NCBI GenBank assembly: GCA_000827325.1
Contig: KN832872.1
Coordinates: forward strand, 2,143,747 to 2,207,746
From: Oidiodendron maius Zn
Lineage: Eukaryota; Ascomycota; Leotiomycetes; Myxotrichaceae
Direction: 5' to 3'
DNA: 64,000 bases
Shown: positions 22,559 through 33,902 of the stretch, piece by piece
How positions within the stretch are numbered: the first letter of the stretch is position 1
Layout: each line of letters begins with the position of its first letter
The notes under the pieces: model-generated
The model's database searches: none
Seen by the model: only the letters and a program-made list of their open reading frames with translations
What the model was told of the DNA's origin: nothing
Made by a program: the position numbers and the translations under genes

Positions 22559-23962
22559 ATGGCTCTGTCATCGAATGGCACAAACGGCCATGGAGTTCAC
22601 AACATAAAGCATGTTTTAGAGACGCTGAAGAATGTTGACGCCAGCTCCTTTGCCAATGATGCCGACCGAATTCAGGCAGTCGTGGAAGCCTATGCATTGG
22701 TCTCGAGACTCGAAACTCCATGGGAGTTCGTGCTGAGAACCTGTATGGGTCAGGTATTGGCTTCACCCCCCTTCCCACAGTCCAAGCACAAGGCTGAACT
22801 AGATCTTAGCCGGCGCTGGGGGCCGCCCTAAAGGTTGGAAAGGACCTGGGGCTCTACGACAAGTGGCACGCCCGCGGAGATGTAGAGATGACGCGCGAGG
22901 AGCTGGCAAAGATGTTACCGACTTGCGACCCGGACCTGCTCTGTCAGTCTCCGTAACTACGCGCGCGAAACAGACAACCACTGACCATGTAGGACAGTCC
23001 GCATACTCCGCCACCTTGCGGCAAATCATGTGCTAGACGAGACCTCTATCGGGGTTTTCAAGCCCACTCCGCTGAGTATCTCGTTCACCAAGCCCGTCTT
23101 TGGAGAGTGGATTAACCACCTGTACGATGCCACAATTCCGGTCTTCTACAAGATGCCTGTATACCTGGCCCTTACCGGGTATAAGAATCCTGTTGATCCT
23201 ACCAGCGGCGTCTTCCAGCACGCCAAGGGCTGGAAGGGCGATATGTTTCACTACTACGAGGCGCATCCCGTCGAGGGGGCGTCCTTCGACCATGTCATGG
23301 GCGGCGTCATGGCCAACCAGGCCCGGTGGGTGGACATCTTCCCTTCTCAGGTCCTCTTCGACACCGACAAGGGCGGCGATACCCCGCTCGTCGTCGATGT
23401 GGGCGGCAACATTGGTCACGATATCGAGAAGTTTCGCGAGTCGCATCCCGACACGGCGGCCCGTCTGTACCTCGAGGACCGGCCCGAGGTGGTGGAGCGG
23501 TCCAAGTGTCCAAAGACTGTCAACAGGCTCGGCTATGACTTCTTCATGCCTCAGCCCATCAAAGGTAAGCTGTGTCTTTTTCATGCTCGGCCGGTCGGGA
23601 CAATCACTAACGAGATGGGGTTCGCAGGAGCACGCGCATACTACATGCATGGGGTCCTGCACGACTGGTCCGACGAGCCGGCACGCAAGATCCTGGAGAT
23701 GCAGAGGGACGCCATGACGCCGGGATACAGCACTCTCCTGATCCACGACCACATCGCGCCCGAAGCCCTGGCCCATCCGCACACCACGGCTTACGATCTC
23801 ACCATGATGGGCATGGTGGCGGGCGGAGAGAGGAAGGAGTCGGATTGGCACAAGCTGTTGGCATCTGCGGGCTACAAGGTTCGAAAGATTTGGACGTCGC
23901 CGCTCGCCATACAAGGCGTCATCGAGGCTGAACTTCTCGTGGATGTGCAGGACGGCCCATGA
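22559..23962 (+). CDS. SAM-dependent O-methyltransferase
   Basis: Four exons, 409 aa: 22559-22753, 22810-22942, 22998-23564 and 23628-23962. Introns have CTRAY-like branch sites, and the third acceptor (GGACAG at 22997) was chosen because it gives FRILRHLAANHVLDE, typical of the plant-type/fungal OMT dimerisation domain. The SAM-binding signature is VDVGGNIGHDIEKF, and the catalytic region reads GARAYYMHGVLHDWSD, containing the HDW motif whose His is the usual catalytic base. Length and domain order are normal for fungal secondary-metabolite OMTs. It probably methylates a phenol hydroxyl of the aromatic polyketide. It is divergent from P450 1 and convergent with the prenyltransferase (about 160 bp between stop codons), in the left half of the cluster. 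Confidence 0.9.
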
Positions 23963-24123
23963 TGGCCCGGCCATGAGAGAGGTGATTCGCTGGACCGCGT
24001 AGCCGTGGCATGCTATATATTTCATAGGTATCTAATGCAATACACTACCACTATTTTACGCCTCCGGACTCTAGGCTGGTTGATGCCGTCCAAAAAGCAC
24101 CACGCAAACCGGCTCCCCAAGTT

Positions 24124-25600
24124 CTAGTAGCGGGGTGTCTCGTACAACTCAGGAGTGACATAGACCTGCAGACTCAGGTCGGCGGAGCCCTCCTTTCTCC
24201 CGATGCCGATAAACGTAAATATCCCCGGCTTCTCATCCAGTCTTCGATATGTACTGTTGTTATCCGACCGGTTAGCAGAGATTGTCTACGGATGAACGGG
24301 GCTAGTAAACATACAAGACATTCTGCACCCGCTCCTCCAGCGTCTTCCCTCCATCGTGCCATCCGTATCTGGTCATCCAGGCGTCGATGCCCTGCGCCGT
24401 CGCCTCGTCATTTGGTGCCCTGCGCGCCGGATAGAAGTAGAGCTTCGGTACAGGGTAAGGCGTGTCCGGTGTCAGGGAGAAGTACAGTGACGTAGGCTTT
24501 GTCTCGAAGATGTTGCGCCGCTTCTTCTCGGCCCACGTCTCCGCCCTGATCTTGTGGGCGGGGTAGTCCCGGCCGTGCGCGAGGTCCATCAGTTCCCGGA
24601 TCTTCTCCTTGTCATCGTCGAGGTCCGGGATGCGCCCACCCAAGGTGTAGTAGTCCCAGATCTCATCGAAGGTGTTGCCCCAGTACCGCACGTAGACCTT
24701 GAGGCGCGCCATTCCCGCCGGGACGAAGTCGCAGGCCATGCCGCGCCCGCACTCCTCGTACTCTGGGTGATCCGCGACATAGTCCTCGATCATCTTCATC
24801 CCGTGCAGGAGATTCGGGTACGACCCGATATCGGGGATCTGGCGGATGCCTATGGAAAGGGCCTGGAAGCGGGTCAGGCGCCGGTCGATCGCCGCGAAGT
24901 CGGGTGGGAAGTAGCTCTTGACCATAACGGGGAGCATACCCGGGGCCTTTTCCAATATCTTGGCGTTGATGTCGAAACCCAGGATGGTGGGCGTCTGGAA
25001 GCCAACCCTACGGACCAAGTCTCTCTGCTTTTCCGGGGATGCGTTTGCATAGACGAACCATCGCTCAAATGCACGGTGCTGTTGCGAGTCAGGTTCAACA
25101 TCCGCGTGTTCGAGAGAGAAAGGTAATGGGGGAAATGATAGGAGGTAGCATACCCAAGTCTCGTCATAGAGGGGACTTTTCTGGCGAAGCACATCTAAGG
25201 CCTTCTCAACCGTGGTCACGTCTAAAGGCCGATCCGTCCTGGCCGGCCGCAGCTCAGAGAGGTCGAGGACAAAGCGGACGCCGGCCTTCTTCGTCGAGCC
25301 CTTGAACTCGAAGCTGTATTCAAAAGGGTTACCGTCCCAGCCCACTGCAGCGGGCCGGGACCACGGCTCGGGCTTCCCGCCCAGCAAGGGACAGATGGTG
25401 CCGCGATAGAAATCGAGGAACTGGCGTCGGCATTCCTCTGGGTAGTCAGCCTCGACCAGCATGCGGGACAAATCCTGTCCGCTAGTGAGCCACCAGTATG
25501 TAGGGCCATCGCCAACTTCTGCCTCCACGGAGGTGGTGCCGATCGGGTCGGTCGATGGCGTCTTGATCGCCAAGGTGGGGTCTATCATCATCACGGCCAT
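24124..25600 (-). CDS. DMATS-type aromatic prenyltransferase (ABBA fold)
   Basis: Three exons, 446 aa: 25600-25154, 25078-24315 and 24253-24124. The first intron (25153-25079) lies in an open frame, but its splice signals and CTGAC branch site are good and removal restores YDETW-HRAFERWF. The last exon supplies the family C-terminus (TYRRLDEKPGIFTFIGIG). The N-terminus has the hallmark TYWWLTSGQDLSRML, and later W..AVGWDGNPFEYSFEF with the Glu that binds the aromatic substrate in this family. These soluble enzymes transfer dimethylallyl, geranyl or longer groups to indoles or phenolics without a DDxxD motif. Here the only plausible acceptor maker is the cluster PKS, so a phenolic polyketide acceptor is inferred. 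No UbiA-type prenyltransferase is seen in the window. Donor chain length cannot be read from sequence. Confidence 0.9.
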
Positions 25601-26159
25601 GGTCGCGTGGTGAGAATTTGTCAGTGGATTTTGTATTCAATACATAAAAACGAGATGTTTGGGTGACATTTTCATCTTTCGAGCAATGCCATTCTTATGC
25701 CCAAGCGCGATGGTTATTTTCTCTGCCCAATTTGATCAGCCGCAATTGCGCAGAGCCCTGCCAGTTACTTGGTGTACGCCCGCCTCAGCTAACGCCAAGT
25801 AACATGACCATTCTTAGAACAAGTTTGTCTCACCACAGATTCCGCCTCGAGACTTATTCGAGCTGAGGCTTTACGTGAAACATCATGGCCCTCCAACTAA
25901 AGGCGAACCAAAGAAGGACACTCAACTTAACTACTTCTATGTAAGGAGTGAGAGAGTCTCAGCCGCAGAGTCTTCATCAGGTATGCTTCCGGAAGCTAAA
26001 AACCTGTCGTAACTTTTAGGTTTCGATGTTCAGCCGCATATCAAACCTGCACGATGTAGACGCTCTCATTACGACCCCTGAGCGGAAGCTACCTACCCTG
26101 GACTTGCATATCCCGGATCCGTGTCCACAGTCTTGGTCCGAATCATTCATACGTACGTC
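25601..26159. other. intergenic, prenyltransferase promoter
   Basis: Upstream region of the prenyltransferase gene. No gene seen; an open frame at 25663-25866 has no recognisable similarity. Confidence 0.45.
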
Positions 26160-26770
26160 CCCTCGAGCTGGAGGCGCAACCGATGGGGAACTGGACCAGA
26201 GGTGAAGGCCATCACTGACACGACGGCACCGCGGCAACACTCTGGTCCACCTAAATCCAGGGTCTTCGGGCATCTCGATATCGAGGCTTTAGCGATCTCC
26301 ACACGCCCATATATACCGCTTTCTGATATCGTCGGGATGTCTGCAGGTCATAGTTGACCTTGGAATCCTTCCAGATTGGTATAATTAAGCAGCCAAATTT
26401 GCTTCCCTCATTAACGTGACCACAGTAACCACAGTGTCTTCTCTACCTAGACAACAGCAAGGGTCAACATCTGCGGCTTCGACAAGCACACCGTCATATG
26501 GTCGCACAATCACTTCGATCATCACATCTCCAGGTTCACGCGAGGAGCAGGAGTAAAGGCGAAAGGGCGCGGGCCAGTCGACTATTGTGTTCATGGGCGT
26601 GGATGAGTGCCACCACCCCGGTACCTCCCACTGCCGTCGAACGAAGATCTGCGGACCGCGCTCCGCCAGAACAGTAACCATTACGGCGTATCCTAGCACA
26701 CCCTTCTTCAACATTGCAAATTGTGCGCGGCCGATGTTTCCGGACGAGGCATGGTATTCCCCTGTACCCC
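26160..26770 (+). pseudogene. relic of a second metallo-beta-lactamase-fold hydrolase
   Basis: Pieces in changing plus-strand frames align in order with the intact protein at 6372-7594. VKAITDTTA (about 26201) matches VRVIDTNT, PPKSRVFGHLDIEAL (about 26248) matches NPKLFLQPQIEGF, and LHTPIYTAF (about 26298) matches LHSPIYCFL. DLGILPDWYN (about 26355) matches DLGVRQDWDK, ASLINVTTVTTV (about 26398) matches VSLIKATTTVTP, and VIWSHNHFDH (about 26493) matches the metal site. STIVFMGVDECHHPG (about 26578) and ARPMFPDEA (about 26726) match the later blocks. Stops, frameshifts and deletions make it non-functional. It is a pseudogene placed directly beside the prenyltransferase. Confidence 0.75.
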
Positions 26771-27823
26771 CAAACCATCCACGACTAGAGAGCTAGCCGA
26801 CTAAAGACGGAAGCACAACTGCTTTTCTGCAATTATTTTATTGCTACTAGAGAACTCGGATGTTATTAAAATGACCTCAAGACCTAGCCATTACTGCCTG
26901 TTCGTTGAGCCCATCCTTACTATTAAATAGGCTACCTACCCCAGTGTGTGCTGTAGGGACTCTGGGATACGTATCACGAATCAGGTGAAACTAGCAGGCT
27001 AAATCCTGTAGTTCGCGCGAATGCTAAACTAAGAAAGGAAAGGGAATCTAGCTAGTATGCAGAGATTTATGTGTGTGCAATCTCCCAATAACACGGCGCC
27101 TCGCAGGCAAACAATTGTTCCTTCATCCACTAAGCAACTTATCAGAGTCACGCGCCCATTTTTAGGCTCGAATCTCGATCTGTTCTCTTAATTTTTCCAT
27201 TCTGCGGTGGCTAAATTCCACCAGGCATGCAGTGATGGAAGAAAGGTATTTGCAAAAGGATTCAACTTTTAACTATAGAGCGGAAAGAATGGGTTCAATA
27301 TACAAATTATCTTCTATTTAACTAGTATAGCTATATTAAGATAACTCAATAAGCTTGAGGTACATGCTGAGCATATGCCCCTTTACCTGGGGTGGCAGAG
27401 TTGGGTATCGTGGGGGGAGGAAAGAGAGGGGACCAAGCAGCAATTATGATCTCCCACAGACTTCCACTAGCTAGATGGCTCCCAAATTTCGTATTTTTAT
27501 ATCCTTCAAAGCATTTATTATGCTTTACCATACAATATCTGCCTGAATTGCATTCTGATCGCATGAAATGGGTTAATTCTCAACCGTGGTAATGATAATA
27601 TTTCTCTAAATAACCCATCGGACAGGCACCTAACAAACAACCTTGGAGACCCTAAACGTGCGATGCGCTAGCCTTGCGCTAACTTTAAGCAATAGCGCTC
27701 ATACCCACAATGCCGGAAGTTTAATTTAATCTCCCCATGGTAACCACGTGGTTTAGCGGCGGTTGGGGGAGTTGCAGTGGAAAGTTCCGACAGTATCGCA
27801 ACCTTAGGCATTAACTTCACCTG
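26771..27823. other. AT-rich spacer before the copia element
   Basis: No gene recognised. A perfect 12-bp palindrome AACCACGTGGTT (E-box core CACGTG) lies near 27744. The region is increasingly AT-rich toward the retrotransposon. Confidence 0.45.
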
Positions 27824-27828
27824 TTAGG

Positions 27829-28111
27829 TGTTGCGGTATCCCGGAAGCTAGTCCAGTTTCGGTGCTGAGTAACCAACTCAAATGATGATACTTGTGCTCT
27901 GAATACTAATGTTATAGACTGTGTGAAGGAGTACATGTTAAGGATGCTGAAACCACTTGATTTGAGTTATTTGAGACTGTATTTGGAATTCTAGTCCTGT
28001 CACGAAGTATAAAGGTGGTAGTTGAACCCACCCTTAGAAAATACAGAGCATCATTACCTGAAAATACGAGCCTATCATATACATCTACACTAAGCCCTAC
28101 TTAATGTAACA
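27829..28111 (+). repeat. 5' LTR of the copia element
   Basis: 283 bp, starts TGTTGCGGTATCCC and ends CTTAATGTAACA; preceded by the target duplication TTAGG. Confidence 0.95.
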
Positions 28112-31100
28112 GTTATAAGTCTGGATTAACGCAAAAAGTACCTTTATACCTAATTTACTATACTACAATATATCAAATCGAAAGCTATAGCTATAAGGTA
28201 TTAGATACTACTACTATAAGCCTTCTAAAAACGTTAAAGTGAAGCGTGCCAGTCATGTAATTATCGAAATCTCTTAAAAAACACTAAATATATTCGAATA
28301 TTATAATATAACCACTTAATACAATATATTGACTAATATTAAGGTTACCTTTATACTAGAGGGTAAAGATAACTGGTTTGAATAGATTAAAACAGTCAAA
28401 ACAGTGGCTAAAAAGAGTGATATTTGGGAGTATATTAACCCTAAGGTTAAGGACTCTAAGCTTATAAAACTAGAGCCTCTAGTTGAACCAAAACTCAAGG
28501 ATATATATTAAAGGGTAACCCCTGAATCAATTGAAATAGCTTAAACAGAGCTGTAGATTATATAGAAGGACCTTACAACCTCTGAATTTCAGTTATATAG
28601 CTTCCTTACAAGCCAATATCAATATAAAGAAAAGAAATATATAGCTAAGAAGACTCTTATTGAGGATATAAGGTTCCAGATTCAGCAATCGATATTAAAG
28701 GATTACCTTATATACACTATAAACTGCCTTATAATATATAATATTCTAGTAAGCCTTAAAAGGAGGTTCTAGCTAAACACAAAGATTAGGGAACGATAGT
28801 TGATTAGAGAGTATCAAGCTCTAAAGACGTTTGATTATATAACCCTGGTTGAGCCCTGGCTTCTAAGGTAGGATATAGTTATAAGAAAGTGTCAAAAGAC
28901 TGATTTGCTGGAGACCTAGGGCAGTAAGCCCTTATTCGACTTTATTGAGGCTATCTAGAGCAAATATCTAACCTTCTTCTTGATCTGGAATATCAGGCTG
29001 ATAGAAGGGAGCCATGATATTGAGCTATATCAGCTAATCCAGGTATTCCGAGACTACCAGAAGTCCCTAAACCCTAGAGCTATATATACAAAGTATATAG
29101 CCTTCTTAGCGTTCGGTGAACTAGACTAGCCAGACAGCCAGGATTCAAAGGATCCAGCTAATCAAGAGCCAGAAAAGGCTCAAAACGACCAATCAGGAGC
29201 TTGTAATACAAGCAGGACCCCCTGTATATATAGGAAGAACCACCTCTATAAGGACTGCTGGACTCTGAACCCTAGTAAGAGTCCAGCTAGCTAGATACCT
29301 AGCTAAAGGATCGAACAGCTTATCCAGAATATACTAAGGATAACTGAATGGCTAAGAGACGCTATATATAAGGCCATGCCTTACTGGCTTACAGATTAGC
29401 CAATATAATCAAATCAGCCAAATACAGCTAATATAGACATAAATATAGATGTGAATACAGCTGAAAAGAAGGCCCTAAAGCTAGCCTTAAAAGTTGTATT
29501 CTATATATATTCAAAGCTAGATTTAAAGGCTATATATTCAAAGCTAGACTTAAAAGATACATTCTATATATGTTTAGCTTAATCCTTCTTAGCTAAAGAG
29601 GGCTCTGATTAACCACTATATAATAGCTTCCTCCTGGATTTAGCTATAAATATCTATATATATTATAATAAATCACGTTTTAAGAGTTATACTCTAAACC
29701 TGTATAATATATTAGCTAGTAGAGATACTGCTAAAATGCTAGGAACTAGTGATATCGATATTATAGTTCAATACTTAATAGGGGACTATAGGGTTACCCT
29801 TAATAACGTCTCTTATAGCTCTAACTTCCCTGCTAACCTAGTCTCTCTAAAGCTAGCTAATAAGAGCGGGATATACTAGGATTAGGCAAATAGCCAGCTA
29901 ACTGAAGGAGGCTAAACCTAGTATATAATTGACAATATTGATAATCACTATATGGTTGAATACCAACCTCCTAGCAGCTAGCCAGCAGCCCTATATACAG
30001 GTAAATACACAAAATCAACTAGTCCTAAGCTTCAACCAGCTATCTCCCTGGATATCCTATACTGATAATTCGCCTATATAGGGCTAGATACTATCTAACA
30101 ACTCCTTTATACTACTAAGGGTATCCAAATCGACTGTATAGAGGCTACAGATCAACCTAGCAGCCTAAATCAACCTAAATGCAAGGTCTGCTCAGTATCT
30201 AAAGCTAAGAAGGTGATTAGTAGGGTTCCTAACCCTAAACCAAAGGCTCCCTTTAAGGTTGTAGCTATAGATTTGATTGAACAAAGCCCCTTAGGTAGTA
30301 CTAAGTAGGTTCTTTATTTCCTTTATAGACTTACAGCTATAAACTATATTTATATACTCCTGAACAAGATCTAGGAGGCTGTTTTAAGGACTGTAAAAGA
30401 CTATATAGCCTATATACAGATCCGCTAGGACTATCAAGTAAGAGTATTTCAGCTAGATAGTGAAAAGGCCCTTGGCTAGGAGTGGGATAACTGGCTAGCT
30501 ACTGAAGGGATTACTGAAAACTATACTATACTTTATATACTAGACTAGAATGGAGCTGCAGAACGATTAGGGGGTGTAATATTCGAAAGGGCTAGATCAA
30601 TATAGATTGATTCAAAGCTCCTGGATTACCTCTAGCCTGAAATAGTCTATATAGCAGGTTATATATCCAACTGCTTGCTATAACAGGAAGCTTAGTAGAA
30701 GACCCTAATTGAAAGACTCTAGGCCTATAAGCAGGTTAAAGACCTTAAGCCTTATTATAGCTATATATAGATCTATAGGTATAAAGCTTATACCCTTAAA
30801 TATAAGATCCTAAGGACTAAGAAGTTTATCCCTAGAGCTTATATTGGATATTTAGTAGGCTATAACTTAACTAATATCTTCTGAATCTGGATGCTTAGCT
30901 TATAGCAGGTGATACACTCAAGAGATATAACCTTTAATAAGGCTAGTGGATACAACCTAAGGGATCTAAGCCTAGAACTAGCCCCTGAAGTAGTGGAAAC
31001 AATCAAATTATATACTCTAGAAGGCCCTAAATTTAAGGATAAAATTAAAGATTTCTATATATAACTGCTTTAAAATATAAGCCTAAATATAGCTGAATCA

Positions 31101-33156
31101 GGTGTATAAATACAGCCTCTAATTAAGTCAAATAGCCCTGAAAAGACTACTTAAATTTAGGAGGTAGGAGTACTTCCGACTTCTGAACCTATACCTGAAC
31201 CAATATCTAAGATTATACCTAAACCAGCTAATCAGGATATAATTATAGTCGATACTAGTCCTAACGAAGCTAGCCAGTCACTAAAATTGGACGCTATACC
31301 TGATTCGTTAGTATTAATACCTATAATACCAAGTCAAAATATTACTAAATCTACTAATATAGGCTATAAGCCTTGTAAAGCTTATAATATATTATAAGGC
31401 CTAGTATAGTCTAATATAATAGAAGGTTAAAGGGCTCCAAAACTATATTGCTAGGCCTACCTAGCTTATCTAGAAGAGCCGGAAACACTTACTCTATATT
31501 ATACTACCTTCCTTATTAATTGTCCTGTAATTACTAGGACTAGGCTATATCAAGACAACCTTCTAGATCCCTCTAGAAGCTGGTTAGACGTCCAGGGATA
31601 CCTATATATAGCTGAGTTTAAAGCAGCAGCTTAGAAACAGCTAGAGGACCTGGATAAAAGAGGCATCTAGGCCTTAGTTGACTGCTGAACTATAGACCTG
31701 ATAATCAAGCCACTCCCTCTAAAGTGGGTATTTATATACAAATTCAATAAGGATAGCTTTCTAGACTGATATAAGGCTAGGATCTATATATAAGGTGATT
31801 TATAGCCTCTAAGTGATTAGGATAAATATACAGCAATACTTACAGCCTGAATTTTCCGGTGTCTTATGGCTATAATAGTTAAATTTGGCCTGAAAGCAGT
31901 ATAGCTAGATACTATAAATATATTCATTAATGGCTTACTAGACAAGACTGTATATATATATCAACCAGAAGGATTTGGAGTCTCTGAAAAGGTCTGTTGG
32001 CTCTTAAGAGCTCTTTATAGCTTGTATAGATTACCCCTTATATAGCTTAATAAGTTCAGTAAGACCCTAAAAGAGCTAGGCTTGACTTAAGTGCCTGAAT
32101 CGCTATGTCTCTTTACTAGTGGCTGACTAATCGTCTTCTTTTATATAGACGATATAGTGATATTATATCCTCTAGAATATAAAGCTGACTATATTACCTT
32201 TAAAGGGTAGCTGCTTAATCGATATAAGTTCAAGGATCTAGGAGATCTAAAGTAGTTCTTAGGGATACAAGTGATTTGGAGTAAGACTAAGCTCTGGCTC
32301 TACTAGGACTTATATATTGAGAAGATTGCAGCCTCTTTTAACCTTATAAAAGGCCCTAGATTTAATACTCTAATGGCTACAGATATAAATACAGCTTCAG
32401 CTAACCAGGATTAAGCTATAGATTAGTAGATATACCTGTATTAGGCCCTAGTAGGCTTAATCAGTTATACTATAATCAATACAAGACCTGATTCGGCCCA
32501 GGCTAATAATAAGCTAGCTGAATTCTTGACTAATCCAAGTCCTTAATATATTGAAGTAGTACAGTATATTATAAGATACCTATATAAGATACAATATCTA
32601 GCTATTGAATATAGCCAAGAAGGAAGTAGTGATCAGGTCAATCTAGATCTATACTGCTTAGCTGATATAGCCTATACTAACGATACTAATATCCGGAAAA
32701 GCACTGAAGGGTTTTTATTTAAACTATTTGGTAGGCTGATCGACTAGTACTCTAGTAAGCAGAAGGCAGTTACTAGATCATCAACTAAAGCCGAATTACT
32801 GGCCCTCTTATATGCTTCAACTTAGTTATACTAGTGGTACTGGTTCTTTACTTAAATTAAGCTTTAACTAGACAAATATAAGCTGTTATATAATAACTAG
32901 TAGACTATACAAATCGTCTCAATACCAGCAATTAAGCTGGCAACTAAGCTTAAATATATTAACGTTCACCAGTACTGGATACAGCAAGAAGTAGCTGAAA
33001 AGAGGCTTCAAATTGAATGGATATCGACTGACAAGATGACTTCTGACGGCTTTATAAAGGCCCTTACAGCTCAGAAACACTAGGCCTTTATTAGGTAGCT
33101 AGGATTAGTCGATATAAGATACCTAATCGAAGAAAGCAGCCTTAACTAAAGGGGTA

Positions 33157-33439
33157 TATTGCAGTATCCCGGAAGCTAGTCCAGTTTCGGTACTGAGTAA
33201 CTAACTCAAATGATGATACTTATGCTCTGAATACTAATGTTATAGACTGTATGAAGGAGTACATGTTAAGGATGCTGAAACCACTTGATTTGAGTTATTT
33301 GAGACTGTATTTGGAATTCTAGTCCTGTCACGAAGTATAAAGGTGGTGGTTGAACCTACCCTTAGAAAATACAGAGCATCATTACCTGAAAATACGAGCC
33401 TATCACGTGCACCTACACTAAGCCCCACTCGATGCAACA
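33157..33439 (+). repeat. 3' LTR of the copia element
   Basis: 283 bp, starts TATTGCAGTATCCC (the TG end mutated to TA) and ends CTCGATGCAACA; followed by TTAGG. It differs from the 5' LTR at scattered sites, mostly C/T and G/A as expected from RIP. Confidence 0.95.
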
Positions 33440-33444
33440 TTAGG

Positions 33445-33902
33445 TTATGCCTATATAATGATATTGCGCTATAGTAAGATACGAAACCAGCTTCAGTCAA
33501 AAAACTCTCTGATTTAAAATTGACTCCTAAGTTTTGCGATCACTAGCACTATTACGATTAGCTGTGTTTCAAACCCTGCTCCTTGCTTGGCGCACATCAC
33601 GTGTGTCACGTGTGAATTATACGGAGATACCTAAGTACTCGGTTGATATCGATATCGGCTTAGATGTGGTTAATCCGGCTGACGTCGGCTAATATCAGCG
33701 GCACTAGTGCACATTTTATGGTCACCGAGTAGAGGTGAGTAACGAATAGTTATGCAATTGCAATAACAGCCGCGCTATCTTCATCTGCTACTGCCGTCCT
33801 TAAGTACGGGCCTCTTCATCTGGCAACTTTGTTCATCACGATGAAACTTATCTACGCCCTTGGATGTTTGTACAACTACGCAGTTGTGAGATATAATTCG
33901 AA
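33445..33902. other. HET gene upstream region
   Basis: Begins at the copia target site. Holds copy 3 of the 29-bp motif, two close CACGTG boxes at about 33599-33615 (ATCACGTGTGTCACGTGTG) and the HET-gene leader. The minus-strand frame at 33240-33500 straddles the LTR and is not a gene. Confidence 0.5.
33470..33498 (-). repeat. 29-bp dispersed motif, copy 3
   Basis: Reverse-strand copy of the motif also found at 5763-5791 and 36415-36443, differing at a few positions. Confidence 0.5.

Larger units (their letters stand above)
27829..33439 (+). mobile_element. full-length but RIP-inactivated Ty1/copia retrotransposon
   Basis: A 5,611-bp element with two 283-bp LTRs and a 5-bp target duplication TTAGG on both sides (27824-27828 and 33440-33444). 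The internal plus strand shows the copia order: Gag (about 28320-29330, with a zinc knuckle near 29218-29262 reading C-x2-Y-x4-H-x4-C, its second Cys lost), integrase (about 30250-30560), reverse transcriptase (about 31690-32420, FYIDDIV at about 32139) and RNase H (about 32690-33010, TRSSTKAELLAL). Integrase before RT marks it as copia. The polypurine tract AAAGGGG lies just left of the 3' LTR. Every frame is full of TAG/TAA from CpA-to-TpA change, so it cannot move on its own. It separates the two halves of the biosynthetic cluster. Confidence 0.95.

Noticed and set aside
23033-24025. 330-codon minus-strand open frame over the O-methyltransferase
   Set aside because: The plus strand encodes recognisable SAM-binding and HDW motifs; the reverse frame matches nothing.
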